Below are positions 36,561 to 46,716 of a stretch of DNA of 64,000 nucleotides, piece after piece. The DNA comes from Fennellomyces sp. T-0311 (taxonomy: Eukaryota; Mucoromycota; Mucoromycetes; Mucorales; Lichtheimiaceae). Numbering within the stretch: position 1 is the first letter of the stretch; the number at the start of each line of letters is the position of its first letter. Both the position numbers and the translations under genes were made by a program. The DNA is taken from NCBI GenBank assembly GCA_025266875.1, contig JALLLT010000047.1, positions 62,001 through 126,000 on the forward strand, in the 5' to 3' direction. Under the pieces are notes generated by a model. The model saw nothing but the letters and a program-made list of their open reading frames with translations, was not told the origin of the DNA and did no database searches.

Positions 36561-36726
36561 AACAAGCAAGCCATCAATTGGAAAACCGAAACACAAGCTA
36601 ACTGAACCCTGGATATATCTAACTTAGGAAATTTTCGGAATATATCTGTTGCTTCCCTTTATGTAAACTCGAAAAGTAAAGGTTTTCAACCGCTACAGGT
36701 CTTGAGCAATAGTTGCCGATTGTGTT

Positions 36727-37850
36727 ACGGACACGGACCAGCTTTTCGAACCAAACACTGACATTGTTCTGTTATGTATAATAGCAACCACAGAAACCCA
36801 AGAACACTCATCGTATACACTCCATCGTTATGCCCGATTGCTATGGGGACGGTAATCTCCATGACAGCCCCAAGAAGCTGCCATTTCTTTTTTGAAAAAA
36901 GCACTTCTCCACAGATGACTAAAGACAATCACGTGCTTTATATGACGAAGGTTAGGGGTAGATTAGTGAGTGTGTGGTAAGCAGAGTAAATGCAGACATT
37001 GGCAGCAGCATGCCAATGGATTGCATCTTCTCCTCAAATGAATGTTGTGCGCTTACAGGAACCAGGAACAGTATTCATAGTCGCCGCAATGTCAAAGGCA
37101 GAATTCATTAAAGGTCAATGGCGAATGCAGAAAAAGCACAAGCACGGGAAGAAAATGCCACAAAGCAACCAACTTTGGGCCACGGAAGTGCCAGAGGATT
37201 TATTTTTATGAATACTCATCATGTCAATTGGGGGCTTCTTGGGCTCAGAAGAGGTAGTGACTACATAATGCAACAATAATTAATACAAGATCGACCATTG
37301 TCCTGTTTTTTTGTATACATGACCTTGAATGATTTTGATTGGAAGACACTATGCGACCAAGTGCTCGATGCTACTAATATATGTATGATTTGTCAACTGC
37401 TCTTTTCAAGCAAGAACGGGATGACGTATCAATGTTATTCTGGACTGCTTGACACACTCAAAACCATTCACAGGAAGGCTCTGAGTCGTCTGGTCCCTAA
37501 AAAAACTTGTACACCTGTACTCGTCTACGCTTGCAGGATGGCTTTTCTCTTTTTTTCTTTTTTTTTCCTGCGGGGGGTGCCAGTTCTTTCTTATTTTTCG
37601 GGGATTCGCAGCGAAGCAAATAAGAGTACAGGCGCGACCGGTATGCATCTTGTTGGCTTCCCAACTGTAGATCCCTCCCAACCACTTGATTGCTGGGCCG
37701 AGGACTGGAAAATATACCTTCATTTCTAGCTAATGACCTACCTTGTTCAACTGGAAGCCAGAACCGACAAGTAAAAAAAGCAGCGCTTTTGTTTAATATT
37801 GGAAAGCCAAAGTGGACAGAAGCGCACGGCGATCCCCCCTTTTTATACTA
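36727..37850. repeat. About 1.12-kb direct repeat, copy 1
   Basis: Nearly identical to 57967-59090 in the same orientation, with only scattered substitutions and one- to three-base indels in homopolymers. Weaker similarity extends upstream (shared ACACAAGCTAACTGAACCCT at 36590 and 57631). Both copies keep the same short frames: a 73-aa plus-strand frame (here 36990-37211), a 67-aa minus-strand frame (36725-36928), and a plus-strand frame beginning TLNDFDWKTLCDQVLD. None has a recognisable domain. No terminal inverted repeats or target duplication are evident, so its class is unknown. Confidence 0.8.
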
Positions 37851-39447
37851 CCTGGTCACACCCAGCGACACGGTGATCATGGTTGTATGATCTGCCGACC
37901 AATGAATGATTCTTGGCCTTGTCGCAGCACAGCTTTCGGGACTCTGAGCTGTTCAGCGACCCGCCAAAACAATAGGATATGCACCAGTGAAATTTTCTGT
38001 CCTCAGCACCTTGACCTTCCATGCTCTGCCCTACTACCTACGTTACACCAGGTGCATTGTGAATCGCAATGAGCAGACAATCTTTATGCATTGGACCAAC
38101 AGCTCCATTAAGAACAAGAGGCTCCATAGGGTATCCAGGTTGTCGTTCTTGAGAGACAACCAGAACAACACCATATGTTGACTTGCACGTGGATGTACAC
38201 TGCGCATACCCAACTGATCTTAATATACTTGAACGATCCAGGTGTCACGCTAAACGTGTCTGAACAAGGGAGGAAGATTATGCTAGTAGGTACTACAATA
38301 GCGCTATCTGTGGTATCGCTCAATTGGAAAGCTTCAAATGACGAGACCAAAAATAAGATCATGTTTTATTGAGGAAAACTACTCTCTATTTATAATGATG
38401 ATAAGTCGGGACGGAGAAGGTGAATGCTTTTCTATCAGAGCCGAATCTGTGTTATCGCCGTAATCCCTGATGATCATACTGCCTTATTACGAACGAGCGG
38501 ATAATCATGCAGAGACTGAGTTTACGTGAATGGTCCCTCTTGAAGTCTTAACCCAGATCAAGGTCTCACTGACGCACCAGCCAGTGGACGGGCCAATAGA
38601 TGACTGTGCGGTTGTTGATGTCGAAATAAAGGAACGGATGTAATAAAGGCTGAGATGGAAAGGTATGTAGACAATGGATGACTGGTATGTCAGGATACGA
38701 CACTATCAAGTTATTCACCAGCACGATCGAGATTCTTTAACGAGATTTGTCAAACGCTTTAGTCCACCCGAAAACTGCCTTGGAAATGAAGCAGGGCTAC
38801 GAAAGTGCCATGCAGAACAATTAGCGTGCAAATACAAATAACAAATCTACTGCTCCCTGTCGATATATCAGTACAGTGTATGCCTTGTTACTGCGAAACC
38901 AAATTCTTGAAGCAGCGGCCCACATTAAAGCTGGTATCACTGCAGTGCCAACGATATGTGTGTAGCATTCAGCAATCCTCCATCTGAATGATCGAACGGC
39001 TGTTGATCAGGTACATGCAATTTATGGATGATGAATTCTTTTGCTGCTTCCACTCAAGACCCATTATCGACGAACATCTACGTGGTGCACTTGGAATAAC
39101 TTTATACTACGCGATAGGCTTAGTATGTGATCGGATATTGATGCAGCGACAAGAGGTCATTTGCCCCAAGATGAACACGATAATACCCTTGTCCACCTTT
39201 TCGCATAATGGCTATCAAGAAGTACCCCACAGCGAATATATTCGGTACGATCTTGTACGTAAGCAAGACGTGCCTATGAACTCTAGCAATGATGTCTTTT
39301 TTTTACACGCACACGCACAACACGCAAACGCTCATAGTTGCAGCAACATCTTACCATTCTTTTGTTCGGCAGCATTTGCTGTCGTACTGATAATAATTCA
39401 TCGTCCCAGTGTACTCTGACCTGACACTTTGCCATTGATATACGTCA
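37851..39447. other. Spacer, no gene recognised
   Basis: Several 60-143 aa frames on the plus strand (for example 38988-39419) without identifiable domains or splice-supported extensions. Confidence 0.4.
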
Positions 39448-39449
39448 TA

Positions 39450-40605
39450 CAGTGGACCCCCACTTTTTGCACAGGCGGATTTTTAGAGAAAGCTGTGCAA
39501 AAAGCGGGGGTGTGCAAAAAGCGAGGTTGTTACACAACGGGAAATATAATAGCCATTAGCCTATATCAGCCAATAAGATTCAGTAGATAGCTAATAACAT
39601 TATAAGCCTTAGTCCTTTTGCTTAATCTTCTATCAAAAATGCCACTCAAAACCAGAACCGATCCAAAGCATAAAGAGACGATGGTCAATCACTACTTTGA
39701 GATGAAGGAATCCGACAGAGAAATCACCATCCAGAAATTGATAAATGAGGCAAAACTGTGATAGAATACACAGACGTACCTGACAGAAGTACTGTTAGTC
39801 GTTGAGGGGTTTAACAGATCCATTGTGGAATCACGTAAATAGGAACAGCAATAGGAACATGCATGTGAGAAAATCAAGTTCTGCCTAAAGAGGGTTCTTC
39901 CAGTAAATGATGGAACTACGTTTCGTGCCGATGCTCTTACTGACTTGAAGTGGGCACAGATTGCTTAAGGCAAAATGCCGCCGGCCACAGTTGCCAATTG
40001 CTTTAGAAAAGCGAAGGTGTTAGGCGAAGAGGGTGAGATCGCTGACACCGGGTTAGATGAAGCAGAAGAAGTGGCATTAAATCAGACCCTTGATCATTTA
40101 GATCATACATACGGAGAAAATTCTGAATAAGCCAAAAACTTCGATGCGAACCCAGCTGAGGAAGCAGGCGTATGTCATAAAGTGCTTTCCAATGATGAAA
40201 TTGTCAGCACACTACTTAAAGAGGAGCTTGTAACTCTATCTACAGAAGCAAGTGATGAATCTCAGCAACAGGACGATGTTGTTTCTCCTATTCCGGAGTA
40301 ACATATCGACAAAACGCTGAAAAGGCTAAAGCCCTACTCAGCTTCTTGAATGGATTGGAGCACGAAGCAAAGAGTCGCACTAACCAATCAGCACTGACCT
40401 CCTTAGATGAAATTACAGACGCCAGTTCGAATCTCACTATATCTATCGTCGGATCTATATAATTAAGGTAAGCTGAAAAATGCACAACCCAAATTTTGGA
40501 GTGCATTGTGCAAAAAGCGGGGTGTGCATTTCTCTTAAGTGTTGAGCTGGATTTGCCAGAATTTGGTGCAAAAAGCGGGGGTGTGCAAAAAGCGGGGTTC
40601 CACTG
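39450..40605 (+). mobile_element. Pogo/Tigger-type transposon, decayed and internally deleted
   Basis: The ends are CAGTGGACCCCCACTTTTTG and its near reverse complement at 40570-40605. TA flanks it at 39448-39449 and 40606-40607. Both ends carry extra copies of a GTGCAAAAAGCGGGG block. Inside are a short N-terminal frame from about 39640 (MPLKTRTDPKHKETMV...) and, from about 39930, fragments like the C-terminal part of Tigger/jerky-type transposases: DALTDLKWAQIA, then MPPATVANCFRKAK, then SNDEIVSTLLKEE, broken by stops. The DDE catalytic core is missing, so it is non-autonomous. The transposase assignment is by pattern only. Confidence 0.7.
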
Positions 40606-41749
40606 TACTATACGTTACGTATCCATAAGGTAGTACGCTGCAAGTGCTAAGAAGACAATTCTGATAGAGCTTTTATCCTACCATAATACTGGAACCGTTG
40701 CGCGAAAACGCAAATATTAATATGTTGCTATGCACGCGTAGCGTACGCATTAGAAACATGCTCTTTATATATATCCCCTTCTTACAAAGTTCCTTCTGTA
40801 TGTGAACTACAGGAACTTTCATGAGTCGAGTTAATCGGCGTATCCGATGGGTCACTGCCTATTTTACTCAATTACGGGCACAGATCTCAAATATAGCTAT
40901 TATTTGTAAAGTTACGCACATGCATACACGTAATAAAAAAAATACATTAGAAAATGCGCATAGGTTGATGTCCAAAACGTATGTCGTCCTGAATATATGG
41001 TATAGGTTGCAATAAACTCCCTATAAGTGAGACGCGTGTATCTAAGGGTACTTTTAGAAGCATCTTCGTACTGAACTACGTTGATACTCTTACATTTTCT
41101 AAATCCATATATAAAAAGTGCACGGATATTTCTACTAACTTCTTACAACAGGTATGATAGTGTAAATCGCTATTCACTGAAGGAGCCATCATGCTATTGG
41201 GAAACAAGGTTAATATGGAAATAGATTTAATGTGGAAAGATTGCAGATGTAATGAACTGAAAATCCTATCATGTCCAACGGATTGCAATTATTATTTCTC
41301 GCGAAAGTTATCTTTATATCGGCAAGGTCTTTAACCATTCGAACGTCCAAAATATTAACTACATCATGATCGCGATGCAAGTACTTCCGTAGCTACTTAG
41401 CGATGGTGTAAAATGCTTAAAACATATACACTATTTCGCTTCTACAGAAGTAACAGCCGTGATGAACACTACCCAATTTAACACAAAGTATTTTTTTTTT
41501 TAACTTTTTTTGAGAGATTTTCTTTATTTTACGCAGAGGGGTAATTGTTTTTTTGAGCGGCCGTCTTTTGTATCAGTGAAAGAATACTGGTGAGTGTCCA
41601 AGGGAAACTTCTGAGAGTGGGGAAAGTGGGTGAAATGTAGTGAAAGCGCTTTACAATAATTCTGCAATCTGTGTGTGCTTGGGTCTAGTGCGGAAGCGAA
41701 GTTTGACGGCTGTTCACAGAGAGGGCCATCTCATTACGCTGCAACTCAA
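40606..41749. other. Spacer, no gene recognised
   Basis: AT-rich with T-runs near 41480-41540. No supportable coding feature was found. Confidence 0.4.
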
Positions 41750-41953
41750 TTAAAAACAGTCCATAGTATACCGATATCTTTGATTGTACTTACACTCACG
41801 GGAACAGTCAGGGCACCAACTTAGGTCATAGTAGGTTCCGTGTCGCAAACAATAGTTCCAGTTGGTAGGGCGACTGTTGCACGCACTGGGGTTTCCAGCG
41901 TCATTAGGTGTGTCGGCATTGTGCTGCTTGGCGAAGTACTCATCTGTAGCCAT
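41750..41953 (-). CDS. Small Cys/Trp/Tyr-rich protein
   Basis: A 67-aa frame with a good start context (AAAGACAATGG) and a TATA box (TTTATATAAAG, about 42012-42022) some 60 bp before the ATG, the same architecture as the small genes of the peptide array. No signal peptide is present (MATDEYFAKQHNADTPND). The centre has spaced cysteines: SACNSRP, NYCLRHG, then SWCPDCSREC. Two donors (GTGAGT or GTAAGT) overlap the last codons. Splicing to a TTGCAG near 41742 would end the protein directly after CSP or CSRES; unspliced, it ends YRYTMDCF. The family is not recognised, and metal binding by the CPDC pair is only a possibility. Confidence 0.45.
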   Translation of the reverse strand: MATDEYFAKQHNADTPNDAGNPSACNSRPTNWNYCLRHGTYYDLSWCPDCSRECKYNQRYRYTMDCF

Positions 41954-43556
41954 TGTCTTTGTGAAAGGATAATAACTGAGGTATGGGTTATCGAGAAGAA
42001 AAATGGGACTCTTTATATAAAGTATAGTAAGACAACAGTTGTCAATAACGATACCAAGGTTAGAAGGTTATGGTGTTGCCGTTCTCCAACTTTTTCGTTG
42101 ATCACCTCTGACAACAACCCAAAATAACTTGGGACATTGTGTCACACCAATTAAAAAAAAGCTCTCATTGTCGTGCTTTTGTTGCCAGCGTATCTGCACT
42201 AAAATATCATCTAAGTATACCAGGTATATGTCTCTTATTGTATACAAATAGTATTTTTCTACACCGTCATAAAAATCTATGACAGAGTTCTTGCCCGTCA
42301 AAAGTATGAGTTCCCGAATTGCTAACCCTTGCGACTATCCATAAAGAATCATCCAGCCTTACAAAACGCCAACAAAATAAGACTCCTCATATTACTTTTG
42401 AGCTAACTAAGCACGTATTTATTAAAGTGATGCAAAAGATGATGTTTTAATTCGGTTTTCATGCCAGAAGATCTATTACTTGGCGCGAACTCCAATGAAA
42501 GGTGGAATATATTGTTCGGTTAAAGAATTGTGTTGTTCTCAACATATTCATAGAAATACTTACTGTATATCAACTATTGTTCAATAAGCGTGCCATGAGA
42601 GAAGATAGAGACATTATCATAGCTCAAGGCGGAAGCGGTCGTGATCTAGCTGACAATAGAGGCACTTGCCCAAAGAGAAAAGGTGCAACAGAAGAGACAC
42701 CGTTGCTATACTTCGATGGATATCAATGGCAGTGCTCATCCTTTCGAGACCCTTGAGCCCCACTCCGGTCCTAAAGCTTTTTTAAATGCGCCTGAATCCC
42801 CAGGTAACGCAAACATTTTCACATCCTGCAGGACCACAAAGAGCGGTAGAGGTGATGGTGGACCATCTTTCAGCGGTTTGTGATGGTGAAAAGGAATCCA
42901 AACGACAAATGATATTTTTGCTGTGAACAATAACGTTGTAACGAAATTTCTCGGCCCCCTTCGTTTATGCCACCTTTTCCTTTTCGGCGCGCTTTTGACC
43001 TTTGACCTTTGTATTGACCTCCATTCTACTACTATATGGTGCATCTGCACTTGATGTATCTTCTTCCTCTTTCTGATTTTCCCAAGCTACCGACCTATTC
43101 TATTATATGGTGCATCTGCACCTTCGTTTATCTTCTTCCGCACTCGGATCTCTTGCTAGATGTAATTCCTATCTATCCCACCTTTTACCTCTGGCACTGC
43201 CCGATGTATCCACAGTCAGCGTATCCACAGAAACATATAAGTACCCTTGTTAAATCAAATGAAATAAAGCAGTTAACTTGACCTCAATTATCTTGATCAT
43301 ACCTTTCAAAGTCCAAGACAGAAGCTTATATCTGTATTTGGTTAACTCACCTTTTCAATTTCTCTATATTTCAACCTACTTTGTGGACCCTGTTTCACAC
43401 AGAATTACATTACACAAACAATTTCCTTTTACAACAACGTGAAACTGAAAGACAATCCATCCGTTCTATCCAAATAGATTACCCCATCAAGAAAATGGCC
43501 ACATGAAAGGCACCTGCGGAAGACCATTTAACAGGACCGACGTTAAAACGAATCAC
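41954..43556. other. Spacer with a 71-bp-period duplication
   Basis: Apart from the promoter of the small Cys protein, the notable feature is TATATGGTGCATCTGCAC at 43033-43050 and again at 43104-43121, each followed a few bases later by TATCTTCTTCC. No gene is supported. Confidence 0.45.
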
Positions 43557-43569
43557 AAAACTGTTACAG

Positions 43570-44109
43570 GATGAAATAAAAAGTCTTTATTGACGACGTG
43601 AATGAACGCGCGCTGATCACAGCTTTCCGCTCTCGTCTGATCCGGTTGAATAAGGAAATGAAAACTCTATGCGGCATTAGGGGAAAAGAAGTAGTCATGA
43701 GAAAGGGAACAATGTAAGAAAACAATAAAAAAAGGAAAGATGATAGAGTAGAATGGAATACAAAGTAAAAGTCGGATGGAAGGGGGACTAATCCGTAACC
43801 ATATACTTGTTGGGGATGAAAAGTTTTTTTTTTATGAAGTAACGGGCGATGTGGGTTGCAATGACACAGGGGCCGGTGGCTCCATCCATTCGAGAAGGTC
43901 TCTTCCATGCTGGTCGGGTGGCACATATCCTTGTCGGCGATCTGGGTTGCAATGCTTATTTAGGGTTTCCAGGATGGCACATAGCTGCGGCCATTTGGAT
44001 TTCCAGTAGTTCCGAGCAGCTTGTGATCTAGGCGGCTTTTTCGGCAAGCGGTTGAGAAGGTATGAGATGGGATCGTCGATATCGTGCGGCAGGTTGAGTG
44101 TGCTGTGGA
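43570..44109 (-). mobile_element. 5'-truncated LINE, 3' end fragment (copy C)
   Basis: On the minus strand this begins inside the C-terminal region of ORF2 (reading LNRLPKKPPRSQ, then CNPDRRQGYVPPDQHG, then EWMEPPAPVS), close to 49880-50100 of the large LINE. It ends with the same kind of 3' UTR as 50502-50794, closing in TTTATTTCATC. It is flanked by a 13-bp duplication, AAAACTGTTACAG, at 43557-43569 and 44110-44122. Its 5' side abuts the pogo-type element at 44120: the duplication includes that element's terminal CAG. Confidence 0.8.
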
Positions 44110-44119
44110 AAAACTGTTA

Positions 44120-45083
44120 CAGTGAACCCCCGCTTTTTCCTCCACCGATTTTTCCTCTCCCTCGGTTTTTTCCCTGGTTTAGCTATGCCATCCGGTGGAT
44201 CATAGTGTTAATTTTCCCATCCTCGAAATTTTCCTGTTTGTCCCCAGCTTACTCTGAGGAAAAAAAACGAGGGATGAATAAAGCTATGTCTAAGTGATCT
44301 TAAGTATGCTTTAAAAGCGTGTATATCCCTTTATTTTCTAATAAAAAATGATGCATTGTACGACTGTGTCGTATGAGCGCGCCTGAATAGATCATCATGA
44401 ACGCTATGCAAGGCATCTGCTGTTGGGGCTTGTCCTGGGTCATCAAGAATTTCAATCACCGTTTCGATTAGGCTTAGTTATTTCACGTAAACTATGTGGG
44501 GCGATTGATTCTTCAGTCCTAACGGTGTACCTCAAAATATGGTATCGGCCGCCATTATGACAGAATCAGTAATATTTCATAGCACTTATTGGCTCATATA
44601 TCGCGCCTCGATCCGGATGATCATTCGGGAGCAACTATGTTGTAAATTAGTTTAGCAGGGACAATGTAAACGATATTCTGTAGCTTATTATTACTTGTCT
44701 TTCACCGGTATTAAACGATACCTGAAGCGAACAATGGCAACACTACGTGACATATTAAGCAGGGACCAAAAAAGGCACAGTAACAAATCACCATTGCTTG
44801 TGATATGCTGTTGTGTTTTATATAGTGTAAAACTTATAATACAACATCATTCTTTCCGGCCCAAAAAAACGTACAGTACCTTATCAATATAGATGCCCAT
44901 CCACCTATCGCTATAGCGATAGACATGTAAACCAATGTACACATATAAAGAAGTGAACGGTGCTTAGACGATTACTGATACCCAGCGCGTACCACTTTGT
45001 GTAACCCCCGTTATTTCCTCACCCCCGCTTTTTCCGCGCTTTTGGGTGTTCCATCCGCGTAGGAAAAAAGCGGGGGTTCACTG
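44120..45083. mobile_element. Pogo-type DNA transposon, decayed
   Basis: Terminal inverted repeats of about 24 bp: CAGTGAACCCCCGCTTTTT at the left and the complementary AAAGCGGGGGTTCACTG at the right. TA is at 44118-44119 and 45084-45085. The interior is AT-rich; a minus-strand stretch near 44390-44465 (ETVIEILDDPGQAPTADAL) looks like the acidic C-terminal end of a Tigger-type transposase, and no catalytic core is seen. The TIR resembles that of the element at 39450-40605. LINE insertions abut both ends at the same TIR position. An 18-bp perfect palindrome, CTATCGCTATAGCGATAG, lies at 44905-44922. Confidence 0.75.
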
Positions 45084-45228
45084 TATTAGCATACCTCTTC
45101 CCGCTCCTCAATACTTTTTTTGTGGAGCCTTCAAACCAGCCTCAGAAACGGAATACAACAGCAATCACCAACAACTAATTAATACCGAACAACCACCCAG
45201 CATCTGGCTCCCGACCATAACTAGTGTC

Positions 45229-46716
45229 ATGGCGGGTTCCCAGATCACGCCGAACAACAAGCGCACCGCTAAGGACAAAGGATCTGCCCAAAAGCGTACT
45301 GTCCTTAATGGCACCCAAGTCACCGAATTCCTTGAAAAATTTAAGGAGCTTCGGGCTAATACTGCCTGCATTCACTGTGAGACAGCAGGGAAAATTACAA
45401 AGAAAGGCCGCACCAACGATCTACGTCGTCAGCCACTCTTCGAATGCCAGAACTGCAAGAAGCAACTCAACCACGACCACATTCTCGAAGCATTTGAACA
45501 TCTGGAGTCCAGGAAGCGAGCTAAAATTGGAGCACCTGATAATGTCCCCCCTTTAATTGCTCCTGATATCGCCAATTCGATCCCAATCGACGGGAGTAGT
45601 CACCAAACGTTTGAAGATGATCCAATCCCATGGGAAAGCCAGATGACTTTTGAAGAGACCTACCACCAGAGGCTACTAACCTTCGAACACCACGAACAGC
45701 TTCCCGAATATATGAAAGAGCTAACTGCACAGATCAACTACCTAACCCAACGTACAACCCAGCAGGACCAACTAGTTCAGGAGCTGCAGCACGTTACGAC
45801 CCAGCTAACAAAGGTAACACAGGAGCTAACACATGCACAGGCCAGAATTGAGGAACTTGAACATGAAAATGCAACTTTGAAAAAACGACTGCTGCCTTCA
45901 CAGGAAACACCAGTACAAGCAGAGGGTAGCTTATCCTCAAAGTATGCAACAGTAGCTAAGACGACACTTCCTTTGCCTAGCACTCGACACAGTAACCCAT
46001 GGTATCAGCCAGAGCGCCTACAACAGGTAAAAAAGAGCCGCCAGAAACCATCCCCTGCCAAGATTGAGCGACGCCAGCAAGCAGCTGCCCGAGCTTTCAT
46101 GCCTCCCTCAGCCAATCAGGGCTTCTGCATTTCCTATTTCCCTGCTCGCTCACGCCTCCCAACTCGCAAAACACGTGCAAACATACGTACGCTCGGTATC
46201 GATAACAGCCGTATCCTTGATGTTCACTATCCTGATAGAAAGGTAGTGGGTCTGCTCACACACAATGATTTTGTCGATGAACTTGTTGCTGCCTTTGAAA
46301 AACAGGGCATCCAACAGATTACTAACTATAACCCATGTGATCCTAAACATCTTCAAGATCCTAAATTTAAGGACCTCTCAGAAGAAGAACGTACTAACAA
46401 AGCAATAGAAATACAACATAATCGCATCCTACATGCAATCGACTTTATACGCCACCCGGTGAAAATGGCGGTTGCATACGACTTCCGTCAAAAGCAGCTT
46501 TTGTCTGAAGAGGAACTTCAGCGACTCCGCAAAGGTGAAAACTTAGCACCAAAATCAATTAGAACGCCATCACCTAAAGCTTTGGAAAGAGCTGCCGAAG
46601 CATTCAAGCCAACCGAAGATGAAGATGACGATATGTCCCAAGACGAGCCAACATCTTCAGTCTTACAAACACCTACCCAAATGGGAACTCCCAACACCAC
46701 TAACCTCATACAATAA
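45229..46716 (+). CDS. LINE ORF1 protein
   Basis: A 495-aa protein. The start is placed at 45229 (MAGSQITPNNKRTAKDKG), because the frame upstream runs back across the element boundary into the pogo-type TIR. C47/C50 (CIHC) and C73/C76 (CQNC) form a probable zinc ribbon. Residues about 170-230 are a heptad-rich coiled coil (QLVQELQHVTTQLTKVTQEL). A basic region and a conserved-looking domain around IRTLGIDNSRILDVHYP follow, and the C-terminus is acidic (EDEDDDMSQDE). By analogy with LINE ORF1 proteins it would trimerise and bind the element RNA as a chaperone. The stop codon shares one base with the ORF2 start (TAATG). Confidence 0.75.
   Translation: MAGSQITPNNKRTAKDKGSAQKRTVLNGTQVTEFLEKFKELRANTACIHCETAGKITKKGRTNDLRRQPLFECQNCKKQLNHDHILEAFEHLESRKRAKIGAPDNVPPLIAPDIANSIPIDGSSHQTFEDDPIPWESQMTFEETYHQRLLTFEHHEQLPEYMKELTAQINYLTQRTTQQDQLVQELQHVTTQLTKVTQELTHAQARIEELEHENATLKKRLLPSQETPVQAEGSLSSKYATVAKTTLPLPSTRHSNPWYQPERLQQVKKSRQKPSPAKIERRQQAAARAFMPPSANQGFCISYFPARSRLPTRKTRANIRTLGIDNSRILDVHYPDRKVVGLLTHNDFVDELVAAFEKQGIQQITNYNPCDPKHLQDPKFKDLSEEERTNKAIEIQHNRILHAIDFIRHPVKMAVAYDFRQKQLLSEEELQRLRKGENLAPKSIRTPSPKALERAAEAFKPTEDEDDDMSQDEPTSSVLQTPTQMGTPNTTNLIQ

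Noticed and set aside
38988..39419. 143-aa plus-strand frame
   Set aside because: No signal peptide, domain or homologous second copy; isolated among short frames.
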